Assembly: GCA_024449915.1 (NCBI GenBank)
Contig: JAMZAV010000162.1
Span: forward strand, 372,001 to 436,000
Origin: Sweltsa coloradensis
Taxonomy: Eukaryota; Arthropoda; Insecta; Plecoptera; Chloroperlidae
DNA: 64,000 nucleotides
Reading direction: 5' to 3'
In this document: one piece after another, positions 10,594 through 21,937 of the stretch
How positions within the stretch are numbered: position 1 is the stretch's first letter
Layout of the letters: each line of letters starts with the position of its first letter
Translations under genes and position numbers: made by a program
Notes under the pieces: model-generated
What the model was told of the DNA's origin: nothing
Seen by the model: only the letters and a program-made list of their open reading frames with translations
Database searches by the model: none

Positions 10594-10763
10594 AGAATGA
10601 GAGATATCAAAATGTATTCCACGTTTGAAACATCTCAGTTGTAGCGTTTTCTTTGAATGATCCATTTCTTAAAGTTCAGATATGTTTTTTGTCATTTTTG
10701 GGCCCATGGTCATCCCAAATTTAGCTCCTTGTGTTTTGGACGCAAGATATTTATTTATTATTA

Positions 10764-10811
<48 letters not shown>

Positions 10812-11189
10812 ATATTAAATTTATTATTATTATGTGTTTATTCCGTACATTCATTACATATTATATAATAAACATACGGATGGATATATATAATAATAAT
10901 ATAATATAATGGTTAATAGCATGTTAAATTTCAAGTTTGTACAAATTACCACGCCTTGGTAATTACGCGTTTTGATTATCATCCAAATTTTGATTTTCTC
11001 CGGTCCCTGTTACCCGATTTTGGTTTTGAAAGCAAATGTCACTGCGTCTGAAGTACACCTAAGTGTGGTCCAAGTTTCATAGTTCTAAGATTTACCGTTT
11101 TCTCTGTAGGCTAAATTAATCTCCGCGGAGAACTCCTAGCCAGCCAGCCACCCACCCACCCACCCACCCAACCACCAGCCAGCCGTTAA
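10594..11189. repeat. Q-like repeat mosaic with (ATT)n tract
   Basis: Continues the interrupted repeat. It carries an (ATT)n microsatellite at about 10752-10807, then 'gtggtccaagtttcatagtt' as in 45099 and a (CCCA)n tract at 11140-11180. No gene seen. Confidence 0.55.
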
Positions 11190-11832
11190 AGGGGTATTTA
11201 ACCGCTAAACTCAAAAAATATATTTCATTCAGGCTAACTAGTAATGAATTTAGCGATTAACAGAAAAATTATTGGGGCCACCATGACCTCCCAAAAAATT
11301 GTCAAACATGACATTTTTCGAGCTAGGTCCCATCGGCAAAAATCTCCCATAAGAAATAACATGGGGACTATCTTTATGCCCCGTGACCTTGGAGGATTTT
11401 GATCCAAAAAAATATTGGCCATTATTGACGTACTCGACAGCCTTTTCTGTAAATTCTTTATATTTTGTATTGTACTTTGGGCAAGTAGTTCGGTCAAAAT
11501 ATGCTGATTACCAACATGGGGTGTGATTTTGGAATGCATATTTTTGCGTGTTTGAGGGTATATTTGGGCACAGTTTCAAGACACGATGTTATAAAGGGGC
11601 ATTTTAGATTGGTACTATGCTCTAGTATCTATGTGGACCAAAAAAGAAGCAGGTTAAAGCCGATTTTGGAAATTTTCCAAAACACCAATTTTCGCCAATT
11701 TCTGGTTCAAAAAAATTAAAAAATTCGTGTTAAATCACAGTTTCAAGATATAATTTTTTAAATGGTCATTTAAGTGTAGTATTGTGCTATAGATCACGTG
11801 GTAAAAAATAATTTTTGGGGTTTTTAGCCCCT
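11190..11832. mobile_element. TTAA-flanked MITE family F, copy 1 (643 bp)
   Basis: Flanked on both sides by TTAA (11186-11189 and 11833-11836), with short inverted ends AGGGG...CCCCT. The interior is shared almost base for base with 42637-43279 (also 643 bp) and 60501-61147. TTAA duplication points to piggyBac or Kolobok type mobilisation; no transposase is present. The short open frames inside recur only because the repeat recurs. Confidence 0.85.
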
Positions 11833-11836
11833 TTAA

Positions 11837-12082
11837 GGAATTTGACGATGTTGAGAGCCTTTTTTAACACAGAACGAGTTGTCGGATCGGGTTGATTTTT
11901 TTTTGTATGTCATGGACCACATACCAGGTCATATACCGAGTTTCAAGATTGTAACTCTTTCGGGGCGGCGTGTGCAGATAGCTGAAACCCCCCCAACTCT
12001 CGTAGCTGTATATAGGGCCGGAGTTCGGTGTCGCCTAAGCAGTCGCATCGCTTGTCTGCCGGGCGACGACCGTCGCCCTAGA
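11837..12082 (+). repeat. Q family 3' segment with terminal hairpin
   Basis: Shares 'gtcatggaccacata' and 'tcatataccgagtttcaaga' with 45290-45330 and with the inverse at 1-60. Ends in a perfect 7-bp hairpin GGGCGAC-GACC-GTCGCCC followed by TAGAT. Equivalent ends occur at 45450-45462 and 23085-23107. No gene seen. Confidence 0.6.
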
Positions 12083-12353
12083 TACTTTCGAGGAAGAGTG
12101 TATTATTTGTCACCAAAGAGTTTAAATAGTTTTCCCAAGAAGTCAAGGTCCACTAGATGGCGGTGGATTTTATCCACAAAGTAAAGGTTTACACACGGGT
12201 TTACCCAAATACCTTGGCAATAATAAATAATATTGGAAACATGGCCCTGTGGACAGCGAACGTCGCAAATTTTAAAATTTAAAAAAATGTGCAATGTGGG
12301 TCTAGCTATAGCACGTGCTCGCTTATCAACGCGTCCAACTGAGCGTTTCCTAG
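12083..12353 (+). mobile_element. Helitron-like family E, 5'-truncated copy
   Basis: Begins within family E at 'atactttcgaggaag' and runs to a proper 3' end, with GCTCGCTTA, the AACGC...GCGTT hairpin and TTTCCTAG. It is followed by TAATAATAA and then directly by a family B element. Confidence 0.8.
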
Positions 12354-12362
12354 TAATAATAA

Positions 12363-12940
12363 TTGGATGAGCGTAGCGAGTGAAGCGAAGACTTCAATTT
12401 CACTGACCCCCAAAAAATTTAGCTCGGGTGTTTTTTTTTTGTTTGTTTTTTTGTCTGTTTGTTAACTCTCTACCAGGCAAACGGCATATCCGATCTTGAT
12501 GAAAATTGGAGGGGACCTTCGAAATCTCTGAACTTAGAGGTGTATTGTTTTTGGGTACAATCGAAGAAATATTTCTCATGAATATCGTACTTTTACGATT
12601 TTTTTCGATTTTTAGTGCGATATTTTCGTGACATTTGGGCCGATTCTGACCAAACGGGTGGGGCTACAACGTCCATATTTTACATGTACATTAAGGTAAT
12701 GGTTATGTATTGCTTTTTGAAAGAAAAAGTTGAAAAAGTTAGCCAGAATCCATAGAATACAGGTTTTAATGAGTTTTTTTTGGGTTTATAATAACAATTA
12801 ACATGTAACAATAGAAACTTGACAATAATCACCTACAATGCATTCACAAAGCACTTGCAAAGGAAAAGTGGTCCCACGCAAACTAAAAACTTACTAAAAA
12901 GCTCATCTATCAACGCGGCGGGACTTTAGCGTTTTCCTAG
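12363..12940 (+). mobile_element. Helitron-like family B, copy 1
   Basis: The 5' end is TTGGATGAGCGTAGCGAG. The 3' end has the inverted form (GCTCATC), then the AACGC...GCGTT hairpin and TTTTCCTAG. It is flanked by AAT-rich DNA on both sides with an A|T junction. No coding sequence. Members at 55948-56497 and 38992-39736 share 'ggggctacaacgttcatatt'-type interiors. Confidence 0.85.
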
Positions 12941-12942
12941 TG

Positions 12943-12944
<2 letters not shown>

Positions 12945-13022
<78 letters not shown>

Positions 13023-13047
13023 TAATAATAATAATAATAATAATTAG
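12945..13047. repeat. (AAT)n microsatellite
   Basis: About 33 AAT units with one ATT slip, directly abutting the 3' end of a Helitron-like element and lying about 130 bases upstream of the first coding exon of the Reeler gene. Confidence 0.95.
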
Positions 13048-13176
13048 GCATTATCTAAAATATTTTACAAAACTGGTGTAAAATCTCGCAGTGCTGTATT
13101 GTTAAATATGTCAAGTCAAGTAGTTTTGTGTAAAGAGTTATACTTGGAACTTTACTGATTTCAATATTGTTTCAGG

Positions 13177-13491
13177 ATGATTGGAAAGTTGGTAATCGTG
13201 TGCCTGTGTGTGGCTACGGCTCACGGGTATTCGTCCGGAGCGCCCGAAGACGTCTGCGAGGACATGACTCCCAGACATCCTGGATCGCCCCAGAAGATCG
13301 AGGCGCCCTACACGATTGCCCTGGACCGCAGCAGGATCAACTCAAACGGGATCGTCAAAGTAACGATCAGCGGCAACCAGGGTGGAACCTTCAAGGGATT
13401 CTTTGTGCAGGGTCGCGTGGGGGGAGTACCCGTTGGATCGTTCGAGCAAAATAACGCCATCAAGCTGGTCAACTGCGGTAAAGGTGTTCAG
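13177..13491 (+). CDS. Reeler-domain protein, coding exon 1
   Basis: Preceded by a good acceptor (tttcaatattgtttcag then G-ATG) and followed by CAG|gtaaga. It encodes 105 residues in phase 0: the signal peptide, the mature start YSSGAPEDVCEDMTPRHP, the strand with NSNGIVKVTISG, the FKGFFVQGRVGGVPVGSF block and the second conserved cysteine in VNCGKGVQ. GC content and codon use are clearly higher in GC than the flanks. The frame is open past the donor, but the read-through tail (about 23 residues, to 13563) is intronic. The ATG chosen is the first in frame and gives a textbook signal peptide. Confidence 0.93.
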
Positions 13492-13714
13492 GTAAGAGCT
13501 AAACGGGTATTTATTTACACTCTCATCCAAAATGATACTGTTTATATAATACTGTTTTGCTAGAGGACTACCGCTAATATAAAAACCACACAAAATTAAC
13601 TAATTTTAATTATACATAAAATAAAAAAAAGCCAGTCCAAAGTAGTTTTATTAAAACTATATCCTGCATGAGAAAATATTCCACTATAGTTTGTAGTGTT
13701 CTAAATCACAGAAT

Positions 13715-14470
13715 AAATTTATTGGAGGATCGTACCAAAGACTTTAATTTGACTACCCTAAAAATAGCTCGGGTGTTTTTTGTCTGTTTGTTCAATCTCT
13801 ACCGGGTAGAGAGCGAGCAAACGGCATATTATGTAATCTTGATGAAAATCGGAGGGGACCTTCGAAATCTTTGAACTTCGCTCTGCCAAGTTTTTGGGTA
13901 CAACCGAAGAAATATTTCTCGCGAATATCGTACTTTTACGATTTTGGATGCGATATTTTCGAGATTTGCGGCCAGCGACCGGGCAAACAGCTACTCCGAT
14001 CTTGATGAAACGTTATGGGAACGTTCAAAATCACTGAATTTAGACATGTTATGATTTTGGGTACAATTGAAGAAATATTTCTCGTGTAAATCGTTCTTTT
14101 AGAGCCAGGATTAATCAATAAGACCTCACTGCCCCGCACCTTTTCGGGGCTGGCACAACGACAAGTGTGTCGGTTTTCGATCATCTCTCATACTCGCAGG
14201 ATCACAGTCGGTCGCCTCGCATTGTTAAAGGCAGACATGGTTCACTCTAGCTAGAGTCTAGATCTTTCCTTTAGATAACATGTAGCATACTCCAATGAAA
14301 CACGTCAAATGACACAAAACAGTCATCATTGGATAGAAATAAAAATAATAATAATAACCCCAGTCGGGGCAAACCTTTATGACAAACTGCTATGAATCAA
14401 TAACTATGTCCTTAAAGCGGGCTTATGCTTAAAATTATAAATAATTAATTAATTAATTATAAATATATAA

Positions 14471-14526
<56 letters not shown>

Positions 14527-15042
14527 TAATAATGTTTGTCATAATATCTACATTTGCGAGAGATCAGGCATTTACAGATGTACAGGAATGGTCATGAAAT
14601 ACAGAGAACAGTATAACTTATAAATTATGATATAGACAATACGGTCATGAAGTTCAGTTTCAGTACAGTTCATGAATCATGATCATAGTCATGAATTACA
14701 GTTTCATAACCTTGAGTCTAAACTAAACTATACTAGGTTATCAACTTTTTTTACCGAGTATTTAAAACTTTCTAAAGAGCCCAATGTTTTTTTAGTTCAG
14801 ATGGTAATTTATTAAACTGTTTTATGTGTGTATAATCAGAGTTTGTTTTGAGTTGAAGATTTTGAATAATATGAATTTTGAATAATGTATGTTGTTTTTA
14901 GACGTGTGTCGTGAGTGTGGATATTTTTTTGAAGTGTTTTTAGTTTTTTTTTTTTTTACTTTTAGGATTGCCTATAGTTAATCAAAAAAGCTCACCCATC
15001 ATGCAACGCGACCGGAAAAAGCGTTCGCGAAGCAGCCTAGTT
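13715..15042 (+). mobile_element. Decayed Helitron-like B/C-type copy in Reeler intron 1
   Basis: Starts with a degenerate family B 5' part (ttggaggatcgtaccaaaga, then 'ccctaaaaatagctcggg') and repeats of the 'cgaagaaatatttctcg' interior. It ends with a C-type 3' end: AACGC-gaccggaaaaa-GCGTT then cgcgaagcagCCTAG at 15042. The inside contains a (AAT)n tract at about 14469-14536 and a GC-richer stretch at 14100-14240 that I cannot assign. Confidence 0.6.
14469..14536. repeat. (AAT)n microsatellite
   Basis: About 22 AAT units in Reeler intron 1, inside a decayed Helitron-like copy. Confidence 0.95.
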
Positions 15043-15441
15043 TAATTAATTCTATAACAGCTAAGTCATACTGATTATAATATTTTAATCTTTTAATCTT
15101 TGTCAATGCAAAGTTGCAAACTATAGTTCTTACAAAACAATAATAGGAATATTAATTCTTTGATTTTGCGTGGCGTGTTGCGAGATAATACCATGATAAT
15201 ACATGAATCACGTAGTTTTGCGTTGTTTTAATATCGATGGTAGTACTTGACCATCTTACTAGTAAGCCTACAAAATGTTTGATCTTAGACATTTGTCACA
15301 ATGTGTCATCCCAGGAAAAGGTAGTTAATAAAACTTGTACTGTACGGTAATATAAATTTTAAAATATAGGAATTAAAAAGATAATCAGACAAAAATAATT
15401 CAGTACCGGTACCTTTGACAACAATTTGTTGACAATTAAAA

Positions 15442-16211
15442 CTAGGAAAACGCTTAAGTCCCGCCGCGTTGTTGGATGAGCGTAATTGGTGCATTGACCT
15501 GCCATGTGTTATGCAGATTTTCTGTTGTTTTGTGAAAAAATTATTACTAAGTCGATTTTTTTTAAATTAAATTAAATTAAATAAAAAATTAACTTTATTC
15601 TTTTATTTTTTCTTAATCGTTATTTTAAAAAAAGAAAAAAAATCGTAAAATTGCTATTTTCATAACAAATAATTATTCGATTGCGCTCAAATTTTACACG
15701 AATATAATAATTCATAAAATTAAGGTTCTGTAAAAAAATCATTACAATAGGATAAAGCATGTAGGTGTTATAAGTGAAAGAATTGTTAAAAAAAAGAAAA
15801 AAACCGTAAAATTTCGATTTTCATGAGAAATAATTTTTCGATTGTTCTCAAATTTCACACGAATATCTTAATTCATAAAATTAAGGTTCTGTAAAAAAAT
15901 CATCAAAATCGGATTAAGCATGTAGATGTTATAAGTCGAAGAAATTTTTTAAAAATCGAAAAAATCGTAAATTTGCGATTTTCATTAGAAATAATTTTTC
16001 GATTGCGCTCAAAAACGTGGCAGTTCTAAGTTCAGAGATTTCGAAGGTCTCCATAAAATTTCATCGCAATCGGAGTATCGGTTTAGCCGGAATCGTGTGG
16101 ACAAACAGACAAAAATACAGGGAAAAAAAAAAAAAACATTCCGGATTTTTTTCTCCAGTGTAGTGAAATGGAATCTTCGCTTCGCTCGCTACGCTCGCTA
16201 CGCTCATCCAA
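15442..16211 (-). mobile_element. Helitron-like family A, copy 1
   Basis: Minus-strand orientation. CTAGGAAAACGCTTAAGTCC at the left is the 3' end, and TTGGATGAGCGTAGCGAGCG (as its complement, cgctcatccaa) at 16201-16211 is the 5' end. The interior has the three-fold 'ttataacacctacatgcttt' periodicity typical of family A. It lies in intron 1 of the Reeler gene. No coding capacity. Confidence 0.9.
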
Positions 16212-16510
16212 TAACAACACAAAATCTCAAATAATTAAATCTACGGCAATGATGTTAATGCTATAAACATTATTACTACTCAATAAAAAAAAAAAAAAAA
16301 ACTGTACCGAGTAATCAAATTTAAAAAAAATCTCAACCTACAAATTTAATGTACAATGAATAATGTAAATGTAATTAACATTATTATAACGTCCTGTCTT
16401 GTTGTATCGATCATTACATAATTATTACCACACAGTAGAATATATATATAATGTTGAGAAAGCCTGGTTGGCCTATAGGGAGGGTGCATGTCTTTGGTTT
16501 CTGATTTAAG

Positions 16511-16602
16511 ACTGCTGCTACCCACACCAACTCTGACGACAAGAAACAGGTGGTCCTCAAGTGGCGAGCACCCAAGGGACTTTCGGAGTCGGTTTATTTC
16601 AA
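16511..16602 (+). CDS. Reeler-domain protein, coding exon 2
   Basis: Acceptor ctgatttaag, donor AA|gtaagt. It encodes 30 codons plus two bases: TAATHTNSDDKKQVV, then LKWRAPKGLSESVYF. This is the second half of the Reeler fold (the T-H-T-x-S-D and W-x-A-P motifs of the family). Entry phase 0 matches exon 1 and exit phase 2 matches exon 3. The exon was recognised by motif and phase because it is too short to stand out as an open frame. Confidence 0.92.
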
Positions 16603-17619
16603 GTAAGTTCAACATGAAAGTTATCATTTATTATAAGAAAGTGTATGCCCATGATCTGCAAAATATCAAACATACCATCTCATAGTCCCGAGCACCAAAA
16701 CTACGTACCAACAATAACAAAACTTATCTAATTCGTCAGAAGGCAGCTTCATCCTAGTCGAATACACTGAAACATTGTGATACACATCACTCCTCTCATC
16801 GTCTGTAAGAAGATATAAACCAATTTATGATTTATAATATCCCTCCAAAACACAGATTAAATAATGTAAGTAGAGAATCAAAACATCATTACAAAAATTA
16901 CAATTAAAAATAATATTATGTTTATGAATTGCGGTAAATATAGCTATAAGCATTATTTCATGAATTAAAAAGCCACACCATGGAGTTTGAGAGAGTAGTA
17001 TTAAAAATCCATATGGTTATAATAATAACTACATAGTTGTTGCAAGCACACCCAACTCAACAACATGGTCATAGCAACAGTTCAATACCAGCAGTAGATC
17101 CTCCAAATTAGGGGTGGGCCTAATATGAAAATGATTGCAACTGTAAACACTCAACCAGAAGTAAATCAAGGGCTGGTAGGTACATCACTTGATTTACTTA
17201 TTGTTGATGAATGATGATGCACATTGAAAAATTCACTGAACCCGCTGAAACCAGTGCAATCGCCACTATATTACACAATTTACAGTGGAACCTATAATTA
17301 TTGTCTCATATATTTCCCATTTTTACTACTGCTTATAAATCTAGTATTATGCGTTTTCAACCAGTTTCCCAGTTGTCTTTGCATATACCTAGTACTGCGT
17401 GGTCAATACTTGGTTTAAATTCATCAAATTAATATTTTTATTTGCATTAGCTAGACATTAGTAGGGCCCACCAATTCTAAATGTGTGTTCCTATATATCG
17501 GAACCATTTGCCTAATTGTAAGTAGGTAGTAGCTATAACTTTATGCCTATTCGTGAAATATGGTTAACAAACTATGTGTACCCTACTACTACCCTACTCT
17601 AATGCTCTTCAAATTACAG

Positions 17620-17701
17620 CACAACCATTGCTCAAGATGGAGGCACGTACTGGGTCGGTCTATTATCACCTCGTCTGCAAGTAACCAAAACTGCAAACTA
17701 A
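17620..17701 (+). CDS. Reeler-domain protein, terminal coding exon
   Basis: Acceptor cttcaaattacag. The first base completes the split AA|C codon (Asn), followed by TTIAQDGGTYWVGLLSPRLQ, six more residues and TAA at 17699-17701. The T-Y-W-V-G-x-x-S block is the conserved C-terminal strand of Reeler domains. The protein ends just after the domain, so there is no DOMON, cytochrome b561 or EGF extension as in ferric-chelate reductases or reelin. Confidence 0.92.
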
Positions 17702-18574
17702 ACATCACACACAAAATATTGTAGTCTATTTCGAACAGTTCTTTGTTATATTTTAGGACGTGATACATTTGTGACAAAGCATAACTTCTCTTTTGCTTTG
17801 GACGGGATGTCCGTTCTTCATTTTATTAATTGTATTCACCATTATTCAGTACTATATAATAAAATAAAATGATATCTGTTTTTCATGTACATAGGATAGC
17901 TGCAAACTGAAAAGACGAGGCCATTTCTTTAAAGATGGCAGAGTGTAACAAATAGAATAATTTCACAACCATTATACATTTTAATTCTTTTCAATGAGCA
18001 CCTTGGTGAAAATATAAATGGCAATAACCTGTTTGAAGTAAAAAAAATTTTACATGTACTGTAGGCCTTACCATGTTCTTTTTTTATAATTAGCTGTAAT
18101 TTCTAAGTAATGAAACCTTTTAATTTAACTGTGTATGTAATGTGTTTCAAGGATTAAAAAAAGTTTCATATATCTACATAGTTAATACATGTGTGCATTG
18201 TTTTATTTTTAGATGTTTATCAAGTTGTATGTCTACACTTACAATAGGTACTAGAAAATATAATAAAAGTAGGCTATGAGGTACAAACAGATGAAGGAAA
18301 GCATCAGACGTCATCCATCTTCACTCTTCTCGAGGTAAGCTAGGCAGGCAAGTTGTATTTACCTTTCTACACAAATGCACTACACAGTACACACACAGTA
18401 AATGCTAATCAAATAGGAAATAAAGAGAAATTAGTTAAAATATTAAAAAATGAAATCGATGGTAAAGTGTTACAGGAAGGAAATATTAAGCAATAAATGC
18501 ACTTTAACTAGGCCGTAGGCCACACTTGATTTGCATAATTATAGAATTGTAAAATGCAATACAAATCATTAAAA
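17702..18574. other. 3' flank of the Reeler gene, no further gene seen
   Basis: Contains the probable 3' UTR and AT-rich unique sequence. No coding exon with matching splice sites and no recognised repeat. Confidence 0.4.
17858..17868 (+). promoter_or_regulatory. Candidate poly(A) signals for the Reeler gene
   Basis: Two overlapping AATAAA hexamers lie about 157-167 bases after the stop codon. The position is reasonable, but AATAAA is common in this AT-rich DNA. Confidence 0.5.
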
Positions 18575-19620
18575 GTAGAAAAACGCCAAAGTCATTGTTA
18601 GACGAGTGAGTGAGCCATGTGTTGAGTGCACGGTAACATTCCCTTTCCTTACCCTGGTACCAAAGGCTGGATCTATAGACAGCATGGGTCATCCCCCTAT
18701 AGCCTAGACTAGAGTAGTGCATTATGGCCTTCCAGTTGACGTGCGCCCTTATGCCAACTAAACTCAAATCCCTATCATTTATACGTATACATCAATCAAC
18801 ATCATTTCATTTTTTTTTTAAATTTTAAATTTAAGCTTTATTCATTTCATTTTACAGCAAAACATTACAATATAAGGAAATTTTAACACATTTAAAGAAA
18901 ATAGAATTATATGTACCAACAAAAATAAGAATTCTAGAAAATGAATCCTCACATGGGCCTTGCAGCCTCTGCGTGAGGGCTTCTTACTTTAAATAATTAG
19001 AAAAACAACAAACAGCTCAGATGGCAAAAGGCACTAGAGATAATTATAATAAATAAGGCACACAATAATATACAATTAAATAACAAGAAATTTATAAGAT
19101 AATTACGAAAAATTTTGTACTTGAAAATAAAAAGCATAATATAACACAATGATTATGAATAACGCATTAATAAAGTTAATAATATCAAAAACAGTGTGGA
19201 CAATGTATAGAATAATTAATATAATTACATCATAAATTCAAATGTTCTTGGGTACTCAACACATGACTCGCTCACTCGTCTAACAACAACATAGTCTAGT
19301 TGGCTAAGGCGCCTTTATACCCTGAATGTTAAGAGACCCGCGTTCAAACAATGGTAGGAATAAGGTTTTTACTTCTGGATTATATTAAAAAATTATTAAA
19401 CATGTTTTGAAACACATAATATACACTACAGTACTATGAAAACATAGACAGTACAAAATACATGTAAAGATTGCAAGGTTTACTCCATATCTCCCAGTGG
19501 AATGTTGGGAAACCTTGAGCATGTAAGATTTGATACACCTTGGTCACTGCATGCACTCACTGCCTGACAAACATGATTCGATAAAAATGATTTCTTTAAT
19601 AATTAAAGAAATCATCCAGT
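18575..19620 (-). mobile_element. Helitron-like family D with tRNA-like module, copy 3 (5'-truncated)
   Basis: Left end 'aaaaacgccaaagtcattgt' then 'agacgagtgag' is the family 3' end on the minus strand. The inner inverted 3'-end-like sequence is near 19255-19295, followed outward by a tRNA-like module (cuagttggctaaggcg then gcgttcaaac) and the family body ('acatgttttgaaacacata', 'agattgcaaggttta'). The far 5' end is not found. Confidence 0.7.
19292..19352 (+). repeat. tRNA-like module of family D, copy 3
   Basis: Box A-like TAGTTGGCTAAGG and box B-like GCGTTCAAAC spaced as in a tRNA. The same module, inverted, abuts the inner end of family D at 48493-48550 and 58762-58825. Confidence 0.55.
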
Positions 19621-19737
19621 CATCATCATCCTTTTTGTAATACAATCATAGGTTTTCTACACTGAACAATGCAAAAGGTGGGCTGACCCAATGCCACCCA
19701 GTGTCCTTGCGAGCTCTACAGAACAAAATCAAACGGT

Positions 19738-20222
19738 TGTAACCCAGTATCCACGCATAACAAAAAACTTGTAAAAGAACAGCCAAACCTTACACGATCA
19801 AAAGCTATGCTAAAAGAAATGCCAAGCTTATGTAGGGCCTACCCTCCTACATTTTCGCGATCGTAATACATAAATTCACTTTGCCCTGTGACTCATGCAT
19901 CCTTGCAAAGCGTGACAAAATTTTATTTGCAACTATTGTTAAAAGTTTGTGCAAATTTATTTTGCCAAGCTTTGCAAGGATGCAGTCACAGGGCAAAGCA
20001 AATTTGTGTATTAAGATTGCAAAAATGTAGGAGGGTACATAACTAGCTTGGCATTTCTTTACTACGTATCTCACTGCTTTTGATTGTGTAAGGTTTGGAT
20101 GTATTTTTAAAAGTTTTTTCTTTATGTGTGGGATCCCATTACTTTTTCAAGTTCCATTGCAAAATTATTTGTTAAAATATAATAATTTTAATAAGTCGAT
20201 TAAATTGCTATAGTTTTACCAA
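19738..20222. repeat. Foldback element I, copy 1
   Basis: Arms carry 'ccaagctttgcaaggatg' and 'gtcacagggcaaag' in inverted orientation around an AT-rich centre near 19920-19960. Outer parts include 'ccaaaccttacac' and its inverse 'gtgtaaggtttgg'. The related copy is at 21938-22446. Mirror-image open frames are not genes. Confidence 0.75.
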
Positions 20223-20470
20223 AAAAACAAAAGAGGAATCATATATATATATATATTGCACTGGTTTTTTGGGAGTATATTCAAATTCATTTTGAGACCA
20301 GAATCAAAATTTATGCTTGTGCATTGTGGGTATTTAAAGGGAATCCCTAGACATGAATATGATTTCTAAAGAATGTAGTGAAGACTTAAGAAATGTAAGT
20401 TATGAAAGAGGGGCTGAATAAAATAGCATTTAAAAAAAAAAAAATTGGCAGGACATAATTTCAGAATCAA

Positions 20471-20805
20471 CAATTACATTCAAATTCCCCAAATCAATCC
20501 AGCTAGTTCAACATTGAATTTTGAGCAGCAATTATTTGTATATTATTTCTACACTCCTTTATCTACTACCTAAATAAAAGGGAAACTGGCCGTCTGTAGT
20601 TTCTGGTGCTGCACAATTTTTTCGTTAAAAATGGTAAATTGACTGGCAGGCGAAAGAATCGTGATGGAAAAATTACAGAAAACCATTAATCCTAAATATA
20701 AGTTGTATATAAAGGAGTGTAGAAATAATATACAAAAAACCGCTGCTCAAAATTCAATTATTTTGAACTACCTGGATTGATTCAGACAATTTGAATATAA
20801 TAGAC
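20471..20805. repeat. Inverted repeat J
   Basis: The left part ('tgaattttgagcag', 'attatttctacactccttta') and right part ('taaaggagtgtagaaataat', 'gctcaaaattcaatta') are inverted copies of about 100 bases around a 120-base centre. Confidence 0.75.
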
Positions 20806-21732
20806 TATTTGCATGGAATTAATTAATATTTTTTTTTAAAATTACTACTATGATTCTACATATTATATGAACAGTTTCTAAAAATCTCGTGACGTAATGA
20901 AGCACTATAGTGTAAGCCAAGGTCTTCCTATAGGTGGAACCAGATAAGCTGTCGCACGTCAAGGTCAAGCGAGAGCACGGACGCCAACGTTGACAATTTA
21001 CACACAACTGGCATTAGGTAGGGCCTATCGTATTTGGCCATGTTATCGTGATATGTTATCAGCTTATCACATAAACAACATTCTATAAGTTGTGAATAAA
21101 GTAGTTCGTCCCACAGAGTCAGTATTTTAGCGAAATAATGATTTTAAGTAATCACGATTACAAAAGTGTTTTTTTGCCTTGTTGGTAATGGTGTGTCCAA
21201 AGTTCCAGCTGTTTATATTGCCAACCTCGCCAGATGTGATGTCAATGTTAAGGAGCATCAAAATGTCTTGATTTTATTTGTACACTTCATAAACAATTTA
21301 TTTTTGGGATATATTGGCAAGGCTTGGCTTTAAAATAGTCGAGTTTTTCTCCGAAAGCAGTTTTAGAGACCGTTATTTTCTGTACTTTTTGCCGATCCTG
21401 TGACCATAATGCTTGGACGACAGTGCTGCGATCCCTCGGCGACCGCCACCTAATCTGGTTCCACCTATAATACTGTGCAGTATAATGCAAAAATAATATC
21501 TTTAGAATACCAAGAGCTTTAGATTATCTCACTTATATCTCACAGTTTTGACAAGCTTTGGGCCACACTCAAGGCCATGGACTTCGCTTTTTCAGGGTCA
21601 CAGTTTTTGTGTTTTATTGCTTAAATCTAACGTTTATTCTTGATCGTATTACTTCAAATACGATAACAGGTCGAATACGTCATAGTGGAATGACCGATGA
21701 CAGCACGTTTCACAATGTTCCAAAATAGGACA

Positions 21733-21740
21733 CTTCAAGC
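21733..21740 (+). repeat. 8-bp target duplication CTTCAAGC, left
   Basis: Matches CTTCAAGT at 23372-23379 in 7 of 8 positions, on the outer edges of the hAT-like element. Confidence 0.75.
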
Positions 21741-21937
21741 TAGAAATGTGAATGTTTGAAAAAACGGTAACCCGGGCCGAAACTGTCCGTCGTGAGCCCG
21801 GCCCGATTGGTTAAAATAATACGGCGGCTGGCCCAAAAGATGATGGTCCTGGCCCGGCTTGAAAGTCAGTCCGCAAGTACAAACTGACTGAAAGCCTGGC
21901 CCGACAGTCAGCCCAGAAGTCTGGTTCTTTAGAAGAT

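Larger units (their letters stand above)
13176..17701 (+). other. Gene model: secreted single-Reeler-domain protein (Hdd11/defence-protein-like), complete CDS
   Basis: Coding exons 13177-13491, 16511-16602 and 17620-17701 join in phase 0 then phase 2, giving 162 residues plus a stop. The product has a hydrophobic N-terminal signal segment (residues 1-17, about MIGKLVIVCLCVATAHG) followed by one Reeler domain and nothing else. That is the size and layout of the insect Hdd11 / putative defence protein family (about 165 residues), which in insects is secreted into haemolymph and induced by immune challenge; function here is inference. Conserved features are the YSSGAP start, VCEDM and NCG cysteines, the F-K-G-F and PVGSF blocks, THTNSDDK, WRAP and YWVGLLSP. 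Exon 1 starts one base before the ATG, so a non-coding 5' exon is expected upstream. Introns of 3.0 and 1.0 kb carry mobile elements. Assignment to Reeler is confident; orthology to a named gene is not. Confidence 0.9.

Noticed and set aside
10669..10909. Asn-rich and Leu-rich open frames over AAT/ATT tracts (also at 29785-30028, 31339-31521, 31979-32281, 55135-55344)
   Set aside because: Translations of triplet microsatellites with no conserved flanking domain.
11234..11539. 101-residue open frame found again at 42681-42986 and partly at 60690-60893
   Set aside because: It recurs because MITE F recurs. It has no recognised domain and is broken in the third copy.
13167..13454. 95-residue open frame overlapping the first Reeler exon
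   Set aside because: Shifted frame of the true exon. Only the 13177 frame has the signal peptide, Reeler motifs and a phase-consistent continuation.
13342..13593. Minus-strand open frame opposite the first Reeler exon
   Set aside because: Antisense shadow of the coding exon.
14100..14240. Possible structured RNA in a GC-richer stretch of Reeler intron 1
   Set aside because: No recognisable RNA family motif or conserved fold could be identified by eye.
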